Positions 10,442 to 21,931 of a stretch of DNA of 64,000 nt are shown piece after piece (the first letter of the stretch is position 1; each line of letters begins with the position of its first letter). Under the pieces are notes generated by a model. It searched no databases and was not told the DNA's origin. It saw nothing but the letters and a program-made list of their open reading frames with translations. The stretch covers positions 43,831 to 107,830 of the forward strand of contig JALNQF010000151.1 of the NCBI GenBank assembly GCA_028456385.1, in the 5' to 3' direction. The position numbers were made by a program, and so were the translations under genes. This DNA is from Ophiosphaerella korrae. Taxonomy: Eukaryota; Ascomycota; Dothideomycetes; Pleosporales; Phaeosphaeriaceae.

Positions 10442-11772
10442 AATGGCGCTGCTGTTGGCCCGAATGTGTATGATGACGGGGGGATCGGGTTTAAGGAGCT
10501 TAAGCCCGGCAAAGAACCAATATTGGGCTTATGCGCTGCTACTTAGTCACGAATGGTGGAGACCCAGAGGGGTCGGAGTTGGTACTGTGCAGTGGAGCCT
10601 AGGCGTAATCATGCGTGCAGAAGGGCAGGATTGGGAAAGCGGTCGACAGCAAACCAATTCGTTAGATGCGGCCGGTCGCGGGCTTAAATGCTCCGGAGGA
10701 GTTGCTATCTCCAGGCGCCAAGGGCTGTTGGAGCGCCGCTCAGCAATTGAAAGGTAGCTCTGTCCTGGCCCTGGCACTCTTTTGCACGCGATGCGCCCGT
10801 TTTCTCCCAGCACCGATATGTGCCAGGTCCCGACGATTGGTTTCCTGTCCCAGGTCCCTTGGGTATTGTTGTGATGGATTCTCCGCTCGGGAGACAGAGG
10901 ACGGTGCTCGTTGCGCACTCTCGTCCGACGTCTGGTCAGATGTTGGGCACAACAGCGCGTGCAGTGCAGGAACTTGCGCAGGGCGGCACTTGGGTTGCGA
11001 CTGTGGCGGCAAGATGGCCTAAGTATTATAGGAATACCTAACTGTCTTACTAAGTCAGTTGCTGCAGGTGAAGGGTGTGGCAGGGTGCAGACATGCGCTT
11101 ACCTTGGAAGCGTGCGAAGAAGCGGTTCTCACCCAAACCAGCACCGGCTCGTGATGACGTTGTTGCTCCTACTGCCACCCTGCAGCGCGTTCAATGGGAC
11201 TGGAGGACGGCACGCTCGACTTGGCGACACTTCGACTTGGTTTGAGGGGAGACGAGATGGTGATATGGATTCTGTCAGCCGGCGTGGTGCAGCACTCGAC
11301 AACCAAAGGTGGACGGCCCAGGGCTGCCTTTATCTCCGGACAACCTCAGCGTCGATGGCTGCCAAGGCATCTATCCAAATGCGCTCTGTCGTCACGCACA
11401 GTTACGGCTACACTGACTAAGCTCTGCAGGCTGCTTTGACTCATACTATAAATCCCCTTTCAGCTTCATCATGCTAAGCCTCCTGCCTGAAGACCAAGCA
11501 TAGATTGCTCTCTGCTTTGCCGGCACTTGGTTGCGAGCGGGGTCAAAACGCCTAGGCCCCCTGCACTGCACGCTATCATCGCCATACCGACCAATCATTC
11601 GCCGTTCTTTGGCTAGTCGCGACTTGCAAAGCTTGTCATCGACCTCCTTGTCTCCCATTTCCATCGAGACGCCTAGCCTAGGCCGAGGTACTCCAGCCTG
11701 CCCGTCAGACTTGTACTTTGGTCAAACACCGACTTAGTTGAAAGCCAAAACCGATATGACATGGCACGAAAT
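10442..11772. other. Long intergenic region upstream of the transcription factor
   Basis: 1.33 kb between the transcription factor start and the 3' end of the AlkB-like gene. Only overlapping short shadow ORFs are present. The length suggests an extended promoter and leader for the regulator; no specific site was recognised. Confidence 0.45.
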
Positions 11773-12762
11773 TCAGATTGAAGCTACTCGAAATAATACA
11801 TCTTCACCATGTCCTACACCCTGCCCAGCATCCTTCGAACCCTCACCTTTCCACTCCACCATTCTCCCCATCCCACCATCCCACCTAAAAACACTCCCAT
11901 TCCCAACATTATACCGATAATAATTCTCCGTCCCCCCCTTCCCAACCGCTCTCCTAAATGTAATATTCACTCTCCCCATCCCCGCATCCCCACCTCCCCT
12001 CTTCGGCACACTGTGCAGCCAATTCCCCTGCGTCCGCCCACGCATCAACACCATATCCCCAGACCCCAGCACCAACCTCAGCGGCTTCCTTTCTTCAACG
12101 CCTTCCTGCGGCTTATGTTTCATGAGAAAGTCGCGCTTTGCGCCGAGGCTGAGCGACGCGATGGTAGGGTCTGCGCCGAGAAAATGCTCGTCGTCAGAGT
12201 GGTAAGATATGCTATCCTTACCATCGGCGTAGTAATTCACGAGGCAGAAATTATACGTCGCAGCTGTTGAGCCTTCGGTGACCTTGCGTAGTTCGTTCAG
12301 GCACTGGGGTATTGGGCGGGGGACACATGTGTATCGTTTTGGCTCGGCTGGTTTGCCGGTTTGGGAGTCGAGGATGGTGCCGTCGAGGGCGAATCGGCTA
12401 GATGAGTCGATGCCAAAGACAGTGGTAAAGCGTGGGGTGGTGATGTGTGTTTGTGTGCCGCCGCGGTTTATGTTGTACTGGACACGGTAGAAGGGGAGTT
12501 CTTGTCGTAGAAAGTCAAACATGCCAGGTGCGATTGAAGGGGGTATGTATGGTTGGTAGTATACAAGGTCTAGGTCCGGCTGGTCGTTTATTATCTTTCC
12601 TTCTTCTGCAGGCGCAAAACCCAGTTGCTCCACAAAGGTTTCTGGTAAGTGTGGGATGGCGAATGGGTAGGCCTTGTGCGACGACTTTTCCAGGTTAAGC
12701 TCATATTTTGGCTTTTTTGGAGCAGTAGGCTTGAAAAATGTATCAAGCGTTCCACGCTTCAT
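11773..12762 (-). CDS. AlkB-family 2-oxoglutarate/Fe(II) dioxygenase
   Basis: 329-aa protein resembling ALKBH2/ALKBH3-type enzymes that oxidatively remove alkyl lesions from DNA or RNA bases using Fe(II), 2-oxoglutarate and O2. Iron ligands are in SYHSDDE (His-x-Asp) and a distal His in NWLHSVPKR; the 2OG-binding arginines lie in GRVNITFRR. NYYADGKDSI and a FNxCLVN-type strand are also typical. I start at the ATG at 12762 because the protein then begins MKRGTLDTFFKP, which resembles a PCNA-interacting (PIP-box-like) peptide as often found at repair-enzyme termini. The frame stays open to an ATG at 12837 that would add 25 residues. Likely nuclear. The C-terminal 40 residues are Gly/basic-rich and variable. 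Substrate specificity (DNA versus RNA) is not shown by the sequence. Confidence 0.88.
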   Translation of the reverse strand: MKRGTLDTFFKPTAPKKPKYELNLEKSSHKAYPFAIPHLPETFVEQLGFAPAEEGKIINDQPDLDLVYYQPYIPPSIAPGMFDFLRQELPFYRVQYNINRGGTQTHITTPRFTTVFGIDSSSRFALDGTILDSQTGKPAEPKRYTCVPRPIPQCLNELRKVTEGSTAATYNFCLVNYYADGKDSISYHSDDEHFLGADPTIASLSLGAKRDFLMKHKPQEGVEERKPLRLVLGSGDMVLMRGRTQGNWLHSVPKRGGGDAGMGRVNITFRRAVGKGGTENYYRYNVGNGSVFRWDGGMGRMVEWKGEGSKDAGQGVGHGEDVLFRVASI

Positions 12763-13402
12763 TGTGACTGGTTCCTTCTTTTCTCTAATCTCGGGAAGTT
12801 GGTCTCTCAATATTCCTAAAATGCGGTTATACACCAATTCTCTTGAAGGAAGAATTCAAGGTAAGTCACGTAGCGATGTTCTAAGGATCTTAGGCTTGAT
12901 ATCGGCTCAAACAATCACTTTCAAACGACTCGTACTCCGTTTCGTTAACATGAAGACCTTGATCTGCGGGGCAAATGGATGAATACTTGGGACAGACTTG
13001 ATTTAGGCTTTCTGGGCCTATTCGTGGTCTATCACGCCAGTTGCAGTTGAATCGATTACGATTGAAAAGGGTGATGACGTTGTGTAAAAGGCACGTTATT
13101 AGCTTCACAACTTAGCGCCGCGCTAGTCTTTCCATGCATCTCAGCCCTGCGACCCCAATCGACAACGTTAACCACACAATTATTCCCAGGCCATCTCCGC
13201 CATCATAAATTCCAAAACCGGACTGGCCTCTAGCATCGTGTCACCTCCTGGCTTCCCCAGCCCTAATATGTACACGTATACAAAAGAGCATCTTAATTCG
13301 TACTCAGGGTATCCCAAAAATACAACCCACAAACGCCTGCACCATACGCAATGCAACAAAGTAACAAAGCAACAGAATCTTCAAACTGTATCAATTTTCC
13401 CT
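12763..13402. other. Intergenic between AlkB-like gene and kinesin
   Basis: 640 bp upstream of the AlkB-like start and downstream of the kinesin stop, both minus strand. Moderately AT-rich, only short ORFs. Holds the AlkB-like promoter and the kinesin 3' UTR by position. Confidence 0.4.
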
Positions 13403-16400
13403 TCAGCTCTCGGTAGACTCTTCACTTCCCTCGCTCGAGAAATAACTCTGATCAAGTCGCAAGATCCATTCGATTTTCTCGCGTTCGCTACGGGTACGGA
13501 AAATATACGTGTTTGATCGAGCAAAAATGGCGAAAATTGTGTCCTTCTGGTGGGTTGTTACGCTGGCGTTCGCGCCGGCCACCTGTTGTGTAGTACTGCC
13601 ATTGAGAAGTCTGGCGATCTGGGGCGAGTGGTCTACGCGTGCTGTCGAGATGTTAATTGCGTTGATTTCATCGCCGTCTGTGCTGTAGATATGCATGTAT
13701 GGTTTGCGTAGTTCGACAAATCGCCGTATCCAGCGCGTGTTTGTTGGATCCGGAGTGAGGAGATATGAGGACTTGAGCAGATTTGGGTTCTTGGATACGA
13801 AGCGGACGGTTGCAGTGAGACTGGGTGTAGGTATTGGCAGAGGCGAAGCAGACCGCGGTGCAAAGGCAGCGCCATTGGTTGGCGGTTCGAGGTTTGTGGA
13901 GTTGAGAATGATTTCTGCTGGAGCTTTCTTGGTTTGCCATAGGCCGATGACCCGCTGCAAGAGGGCGGTTTGGCGGTCGTCTAGTTCCGGTGTAGATTCT
14001 GTGGAAGACAAGTTCGGGACAGTAAGCGCTTTTGAGGACAGTACGGAACGTGCTGTTTCTACCTCTGCAATGCGACGACGACGCTTTTCAATGCCGATGA
14101 AGTCGCGCACCAATGAGACACCGCGTGGTGTCCACCCAGCAAGCTGCTCTTCACCTTTGATATAGTCATCTCGAGTGTTCATCCGCCAAAGATCCGTTGC
14201 TCGTTTAACAGACGTAGGACGAATAGCTACATTGAAAATGCCAACAGTTGAGTGCACAACCTTGACCGTATTCCAGAGAGTCGCTAATGAGAAGAGTGAC
14301 GCTTGTCGAACAAATGTCCGGCCTCGTATCTGCAACCCTAGGTCGATCGAAAATGTCATTGGCGCAACGAGCTTCGAAGATGTGACGTTGAACAGTAAAG
14401 TGGCTTGGACCCGATATTTATCCTGTGTAGCACGGTCTAGTAGAAGTGAGCCATGAGCGGTACTGTCCCATCGGCCCACGAATTTTACGTTCGAAGTGCC
14501 GTCAGCATGGTCCCGAACAACTGGTGGGGCGATCAGATCAATAGGTACTTCCTTGACAGGTGAGTCGATACCAGGCGAGTTACCAGAGGCATCGATAAGA
14601 CGAATGCGGCCCATGCGCATTGAAGTAATATTCTCCCACTGCAACGTTTCGCCGGAGGTATGTGTGAGATTCACCACAATCCGGCGAGCCAGACCTTGAT
14701 GAAGCTGATACACTCCAGCATCTATGACGCTGCTTTGTGTAACTTCAACTGGCTGATATGTTCCATTGTCCGTGATTTCATGAATCTGAATGCGTGAGAA
14801 GATATCATGAGTATCTTCAGTGTAGAATTCCGATTCTGGTAAGCGTGCATTGCGCCGTTTCTGCTTTGGCTTGTCTGCAGTATCACGCATATCGTCCCAG
14901 CTTAATAACTTGTCGAGGTGTATCTCTGTGACTTTTGCAAAGATAGAGATCCGAAGGAAGATGTCACGGGGGCTGGGATATGGTAGGCTCATGCTATGCA
15001 CACTCTCGAAACGGACCGGGCCCTCGTCAAAATCGGTGATCCATGTAGTCGTCGTTGCACCACTTTCATCCGAAATGCCGGGCAGAAAGAGGACAGCATG
15101 TACCTTTGTGCCTTCGCGCTCTGGGAAGCCTACAAACTCATGCATGCCAACGTTGAATTTTAGTGTCGTTGAGGGTGCCTCCGCAGACGAGGGCTCCAGC
15201 GACAGGCGGATGATGCCGATGGGATTCGCCGTGTAAGGTGAGATAACGTCGAGGCTAAAGTCTCTCACTCTAGACTCGAAGACAGCCGCAAGCGGAACAT
15301 CAACATCGCCAATGCGCGAGAATTCTGGCATACAAGGCTCGGAGAACGGTGACTCGGGATTGAAGTGCTGAAAGTATTCAGGCCGGTCCATGTACTGGTT
15401 GATCTGGTGCATGCGTCGGACGCGCTGCCGAAGCTTTTGTAGCGACCACAGATGGACAACATCATTCCTGAAATCAATGACACGAATGCCAACGCAAGGC
15501 TTTGAGGCACTTTCGAGGCAATCGTCCTCTTCGCCTGGAATACCCATGTTGACTAGATCGTATGACGAAGGGACACAGTGACCTACGTCAACGATGCAAA
15601 ATTGGAATACAACCCTCTTCCCCATCTGCTGGCTCATGATTTGGGCTTCCTTCATAGTTGCAGCATTTTGAAGGATCGTTTCTGCCATCGTCACGTACTT
15701 GCGGTGCCGCCACTGTTGGAAGACCTTTTTCGTCAATTCAAGCCGCCGCTCATTTTCCTTGTCATCCTGGTTATCGTCTTGGTTGTCATCTTTTGCTTCT
15801 GTTTCTGTAGCCTCGTCTGTCTCAGGTGTAGGTTCGTGTCCGAGTTTCCTGAGTTGACGTGCGAATGCCTCCTTTTGTTCTTGCATTTTTTTCTCCATCT
15901 CCGTTTTTGCAGCACGAAGCTCTTCTAGCTCAACTTGGGCTTCTGCATCGGCTTTTAGTTTAGCTTGGTAGTCTTCCTTGTGCTGATTGAATCTGTCTTG
16001 CTGCATATCATCCCGCATCTCTTGCATCTTATCACTACCTTCATGCTGCGGTGTTGAAGGATGTTGCGGTGTAGAAGGCATAGTCAGCATCGTGTCAAGA
16101 GAGAAGTTGTCAAGAGTACCGCCAGATGCGTACTTCTCCCTGAGAGGATATGAAGAAGTAGACTCCATGTCCTCGTCACCTGTCCAGATCCGGCTCTCGG
16201 GACGTTTCCGGATCTCTCGAAGACGATTCAGATCCTGAAACAACGCATCAAATTCTTCATCTCCAAGATCCTCCACTCGCTTGTCCGTGCCCACTAATGC
16301 AGTGAGTGCTTCTCTTCGGGCATACGTAAATTCAGACTCTCTGCCTCGTTGCCAGAGTGCAGGTGAACCAGCTCTTGGACTGTCGGAATCGAAATCGGAG

Positions 16401-18345
16401 TTGGCAATGCTAATGGTACTAAAAGATCTATCGTGACCTGGCCGTGGCGCAGGGGACGGTGAGTTGAGTTGGCTCGGTGTGACTGAATGGCGTAGAAGAC
16501 TCGTCCCTATCTCCGCGCGCTCGGCTCTTGCTTCTTGCGGATTGTTAAAGCGAAAAATGTGAAAGTCGCCCAAAATCATGCGATGACCACTCTTAAGGAC
16601 CCTCGGCTTGTTGATGCGGACTCCGTTCACCATGACACTTGCTGTCTCTTTTGGTATTACTGTGACCCTGCCGTCTACATTCTCAAAGGTACAATGATCA
16701 GCCAAGATCTGGGAGCCGTTTAGGCGTATTTGTGCAGTCTGGCCTTCGATATCAGAGTTGCCAACGGTTGTCGTCCCCGGCTTCAAATTGTACACCAGGC
16801 ACTCTGTCAGGAGCGGATCATCACTCAGATTGACCAAATGTGGCATATTCTTCGGTGTTGATAGGCCAACAAACCCCTTTTCAATGCTAATACCCAACTC
16901 TTCCAAGGCAGCTTCTCGCTCTTTGTGAATTTCTTCGGTCTTGGCAAGCTTCTCTTCCCACGTTTCGTTCAGGTCTTTGTAGAGTTTTTCAGACTGGTTC
17001 AGCTGCTCCACGATTTCAGCCTTCGATACCTTTTTGACTGTGCCATCCTCTTGAGCTATGGAGACCATTTGCTTGTCCAGAGGCGTGTCAGGTGCATATT
17101 GTTCTTCAGCCGTTCCACCAGCACCACCCGAAGCGCCCCCGGTGAGCTGTGAGCGAAGTTTTTGCAGTTCTTCTTGCAGTTCTCTAATCATGCGAGCATT
17201 TGGATCTTCATTGACCACAGCGTGATTCTTGATACGTTTGGCTGAATCGGCATATCGCAGGGTCGACAAAGTCTCTTCGAAGTTGATATCAGCTGGTGAG
17301 ATTGCAGCAATCATAGCCGTCATGCTGTTACCACCCAAAGAGTCCTTCAAAAGCCAGGTAAGAATCGAGTCTCGGTATGGCACCTGCACCTTCTTTTTCC
17401 CGCTAGACATATCAGCAAGCGATGCAATGACACGACCCAGTGTCGAAAGCGATCTGTTGATCTCTGCACCTTCCTTCAAACGTGCTCCGGTAGCTCCGGT
17501 AGATGTTGCTCGTTCTGAACCAGCTAAATCCACCAGACTGATCTTGGCTACCCTCTCCCCGCTCATGCTGGTTTGAACATCGTGGCGTTTCTGGGTCAGG
17601 GTCAGGGTGAAGACGGCGTGTGATCGCGAGGACGTCTCGTTCATATTTGTCGCTGCAACGGTACGGGCCTTGTTTCCTTCGTCCATCAGATTCTCTACCT
17701 CGGCGAAGGACTGCACGACCAGTTTCGCCAAGTCTTCGACATATGGGCCGGTAGACGGATGCTCTCGCACTCGCAAGTTTCCCTTGTTGGAGGGGTTGAG
17801 AAGATCTCGTACGCGTTCGTTATAGATTTCCAGGTAAGAGACCTCGACAGTGCAGCTTAGGTTCTTGTCCAGCTGCATCTCCTTGATACGCTCGAACATG
17901 TCTTGACAAATCTTGGGGATGATGCCGTATTCCTGGCCATAACCCATCATCGAGTAGGACTTTCCTGAGCCGGTCTGACCATATGCAAAAATACAGTTGT
18001 TGTAGCCTTGGAACGCATTGTCTAGCAGGGGCTTGCCGAGGTCTTCGTGGAGGTTGTCCTGGCCGGCATAGTTCGGAGCTTTGCGGTCAAAGGACCAGTA
18101 CGATCTATCGAAGGCGAAGGTCTTGCTGCCCTCAAAGGCTTTGGCGTTCTTTCCTTTGGCCTCGTAGCCATGCGGAGGTTTGATTATAGTCTGGTCGCCC
18201 TTCATCTGCACAATGCATTGTGCCTTGCGGTCGATTTCTGGCGCCTGTCAGCTGCAGTCTTCGGCTGAGTGTTGCATGTGGTACCTCGTCCATTGAAGGG
18301 CCTGCATCGCACCACCACCTTGATATTTCCTCCTCCAGACGCCAT
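13403..18345 (-). CDS. uncA: Kinesin-3 (KIF1/Unc-104 type) motor protein
   Basis: Plus-end-directed microtubule motor that moves early endosomes and vesicles in hyphae (UncA/Kin3 group). Exon 1 (18345-18285) and exon 2 (18237-13403) join across a 47-bp intron to give 1631 aa starting MASGGGNIKVVVRCRPFN, the standard kinesin-3 N-terminus. The P-loop GQTGSGKS is at residues 107-114, followed by switch I (SSRSHAVF) and switch II (DLAGSE). A coiled-coil neck follows, then an FHA domain (about 500-590), a Glu/Lys-rich coiled coil, the KIF1B/DUF3694-like middle region and a C-terminal PH domain (last 120 residues) for phosphoinositide-rich membranes. Length and domain order match the family. It is transcribed divergently from TRM5. 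The symbol refers to the Aspergillus orthologue group and is an inference from architecture. Confidence 0.95.
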
Positions 18346-18723
18346 GGTGGCTGCGTAGAGGTAATTGTGCTCAGGGTTGGGTGTGTGTGTCAGGAGGAGC
18401 AGCCAGTGGATGGCTCAAATGGGGACAGGATTCATGTGCAGTATTTGCGAGTCTTCATGGCACGTCTCGAGGGTCCAGGGGCGGTTCAGCGGTTCAGGAG
18501 GTCTTGTTTGGCGGAGGCAGTGTTGTGTTGTTGAATCGCGGTCAAGGCAACTTCTTGAGATTGCGCGAATCCTTGCCGCGGTCATGCATGCGGGCGTCCC
18601 GGTCGGGGTTAATCCTAGCCAGTGACGCTTGTGTCGACCACAAAAGACCCTGGCCCACTTTGGACTCCAAACAAAGAGTCAGATCAAGATTGCAGAAAAA
18701 TTACATCCAGCCAACCCACGCCA
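18346..18723. promoter_or_regulatory. Shared divergent promoter, kinesin-3 / TRM5
   Basis: 378 bp between the kinesin start (18345, minus) and the TRM5 start (18724, plus). Both are housekeeping genes. No TATA box is evident. Confidence 0.5.
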
Positions 18724-20179
18724 ATGTATACAGACGACATGTTTGCCCCGCCGGTTAACCGCGCCATGAAGGTGCTGGATCGGACCTTCTTCCAAAAAAT
18801 AATTCCCACGTCGGCTGCCCGCATCTTCAACAACAAAGACATCTCAAGATGTCGCAAGGAGCTCACTGCAAGCCGCGACACCCTACCCAACAACCGGGTA
18901 GACCCCATCAGGCCAGACACAGATACCGAGAGGGCGCAGAAGGGCGGGAAATGCCTGGTGCTGCGGCCAGAGGTTGTGCATAGTGGTGAGTTTGGCGCTG
19001 CACGCGACACGCTGAAATGCTGAGTCTGAACGACAGGCAGATCGCAACACTTGGAGCCCCCGACTATGTGACCTCGAGCAGGATGGTACCTTGGGAGTGA
19101 TCCCCTTCCAACTCCATCTCGACTACGACTTCTTCACATACTCGGAGATCACAGGGGCGATAATACCCCCACCGGAGAAAAAGACCGATGACGAAATACC
19201 CCAAGGCTTTGCGCTGGCTGGCCATGTCGCCCACTTGAACCTCCGCGAGCGGTATTGGCCCTACAAACACCTCATTGCTGCTGTCCTCGCCGACAAGAAC
19301 CCTATGGTGAAGACGGTTATCAACAAGCTGAACGATGTGGGAACCGAAAACGCATTTCGCACATTCCAGTACGAGGTTTTACATGGCCCCGACGAGATGA
19401 ATGTTGAACTTCGCGAACAGGGCTGCACATTCAAGTTTGACTTCGCCAAGGTGTACTGGAACACGAGACTCCATACCGAGCACGAGCGGTTATGCAACAT
19501 GTTCCAAGAGGGCGAAGCGATATGCGATGTGATGGCCGGCGTCGGGCCGTTCGCCATTCCTGCAGGAAAGAAAAAGTGCTTTGTGTGGGCCAACGATCTG
19601 AATCCAGAGAGCTACAAGTCGCTGGTCAACAACATCAAACTTAACAAGGTTAGTGACTTTGTACAGCCGCAGAATACAGACGGGGCCAATTTCATTCGGC
19701 AAGCATCTGCCAGCTTACTCAATAGTGAGCATTCTGTCGATATCTATCCCAAAGTAAAGAGCTCCAGAAGTACTCCAGCCAATAGGCCAGAGCCAGAAAA
19801 GACGCTGATACAGCCCCGTATTTTCTCGCATTTCGTCATGAATCTCCCAGCAAGCGCCATCACATTCCTCCCTTCGTTCATCGGCCTATACTCGAATGTA
19901 CCAGGCATGCCTGCAGACGAGATCAAAAAGCTCTTGGCGCCACATACCGGGCAGAAGCTCCCCATGGTCCATGTCCATTGCTTCAGCACTAAGAGTGACG
20001 ACAACGTGGCAGAGACTAAAGAGATATGTGAAGAGCTATCACGACAATTGCAATACATAATCACGCCTGAGACACCGGAAGTACGGATCTGGGATGTGAG
20101 AGACGTGGCGCCAAAGAAACGGATGTTCTGCGCTAGTTTCCGACTTCCAGAGGAGGTTGCCTTCCGACAAGTCGAGTAA
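18724..20179 (+). CDS. TRM5: tRNA (guanine37-N1)-methyltransferase Trm5
   Basis: Class I methyltransferase that makes m1G37 next to the anticodon, preventing frameshifting; it acts in nucleus/cytosol and mitochondria. Two exons, 18724-18985 and 19041-20179 (55-bp intron, perfect GTGAGT donor, acceptor AGGCAG), give 466 aa, the normal length. N-terminal block APPVNRAMKVLDRTFF is family-typical. The SAM-binding motif CDVMAGVGPFAIPA, the WANDLNP motif and the catalytic NLP block (HFVMNLPASA) are present in order. The start at 18724 gives MYTDDMFAPP. An alternative ATG at 18739 begins MFAPPVN and an upstream in-frame ATG lies at 18622; alternative starts could govern mitochondrial targeting. Confidence 0.95.
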
Positions 20180-21406
20180 CTTACAAGTGCACATAGAAAA
20201 ATATATCGTCCTGTTGACACCAACACTAATGATGCGTGCTATTGGTAAAGCCACATATCATTCGCTTCACTCCCTTCATGAGGGTAATGACGCAACCTCC
20301 CAAACAATCGCACCACACGTCATGCCCACCAAACACCTCGTTTCACTACCCCAAACAAAACGAAACAACCCAACCCTCTCACAAACCTAATCAATGACGT
20401 TCACCGAAACACCAAACATAAACACTCGCTTACTTGATTACCTAGCCGCGCACATACATGCGCATGCACATGCACATGCACATGCACATGCACCCACCCA
20501 CCCAACTAAACCAACCCCAAACGCGCGTGCAGCACACACACACACCCCTAAACTTTGCAAACACACTCAGATTCACAACTCACATGGTCACGCAGCTAGG
20601 ACGCGTGTTAAGGCGTGGGCCTAATGCGAAGCTTGTGCGAGGCGTGTTCCATGGACGGGCACGGTAGCGGCGCGGGGTGGCGTTGCAACAACGTTTTTGA
20701 CTGAGGTGAGACTAGCTGGTTAGCTTGCGTGGACGTTCACGTTCACCGTTCACCGTCCACGCACGAGGATGTCATAGGGAGAGGACCGGGATGTTGAGGG
20801 TTTGTAGAATCTGAGATAAGATACCCAGGGTGTGTGAAGCGAAGGTGAGATTAGTGCATGGGGGGATTAGTGCATGGGGGTTATGTTTGGCTGGAATCAG
20901 AATGTAAGCTTAACTAGTGGTTTTCGAAACGGGTGGAATAAGATGAGTGCATCTGGGCTTGCTGCGGTGTGATCGACAGGCACACTATATTTTTCAAATC
21001 CGGGAAATGAGTTGCACGACAGAAAAGTTTGGCTGGAATTTGGTAGGCCCGTGACCAGACAACAGGACGCAAGGAGGTGTTTGGAGGCTGCCTTTCGGCG
21101 TCATCAATGTTCATTCATTGTTGTGTGAACTATCTATAACCAAAAGATCCTGCCATAGTATCCGTGACCATAATCGCATTAATCGGATACAGTTTCCATT
21201 TCTAATAGCGCCGCCAGCCCAGTCCTGGTGTGGAACGTGGGTTATTACACCTGCCAATTACTTTTTTGCCTAACACAAAATGCAAAATGGGTTGGATAGT
21301 ATGAAGTCGTCGATGCCAATGAAAGTATGGTCATCGGTCAATGGCATTTAAATGCCGGGTAATGATGCGCATAAAATTGAAGAGAAACGAGTTCAGGGCG
21401 AACAGT
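20180..21406. other. Intergenic between convergent TRM5 and PIR-motif gene
   Basis: 1.2 kb between two convergent 3' ends. It contains the ATGCAC hexamer repeat and short variations on CGTTCACC near 20737-20762. No gene is supported. Confidence 0.45.
20464..20493 (+). repeat. (ATGCAC)5 hexanucleotide microsatellite
   Basis: Five perfect head-to-tail copies of ATGCAC, followed by CCCACC and ACACAC low-complexity sequence, 285 bp after the TRM5 stop codon. Confidence 0.92.
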
Positions 21407-21931
21407 TTATGCGAATACAGCGGCACCAATGGCGAAGACCAGGCCGCCGAGGGAGACCAAGTTGTTTCCAGCAGCACCAGTTGACTGAGGAATGCCGCTA
21501 GTGGTAGCGCTGGGACCACGGGTGACTGAGGCGCTGCCAGCTGGGGCAGATGAGCGAACAGCACCGGTGGAGCTGGGACGGGTTCCGTTGCCTGGAACGA
21601 TGGGAGTGAGAATGGTGGGAACGGGAGCAATTGGGGTAGCACCGCTAGGGACGATAGGAGTGACTAGTGAGTTTGTTAGCATGTGCTATTCACAGAAAGA
21701 AGTGATATAGGCAAACTTACCAACAGCTGAGCTGGGCTTGGGGACAACTACGGATGAGACAAGCGATGGGACACCGACAGGCGACGAGACAACGGGAGCG
21801 CCTGATGGCGAGCTAACTGGAGAACGGGTGGCAGGAGGAGCCTGGATCTGGCCGTCGCTGATCTGAGAGATGGTGTTGACCTGAGGAGCGGCGGCGGCGA
21901 CAGCAGCGAGGAGGGCGAATGAGTAACGCAT
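21407..21931 (-). CDS. Small PIR-motif, GPI-anchored cell-wall protein
   Basis: Two exons, 21931-21721 and 21663-21407, across a 57-bp intron with a GTAAGT donor and GCTAAC branch site, give 155 aa. The N-terminus is a signal peptide (MRYSFALLAAVAAAA). Residues 23-30 (QISDGQIQ) match the PIR repeat of covalently linked wall proteins, in which the glutamine forms an ester bond to beta-1,3-glucan. The middle is Ser/Thr/Pro-rich and probably O-mannosylated. The C-terminus ends in a short hydrophobic tail (SLGGLVFAIGAAVFA) after small residues, as in GPI-attachment signals. A single PIR unit plus a GPI signal is a recurrent design in filamentous fungi. Confidence 0.85.

Noticed and set aside
10404..11439. 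Several plus-strand ORFs of 70-170 codons upstream of the transcription factor
   Set aside because: Mutually overlapping, Arg/Cys/Trp-rich, without splice support or domain resemblance; treated as promoter sequence.
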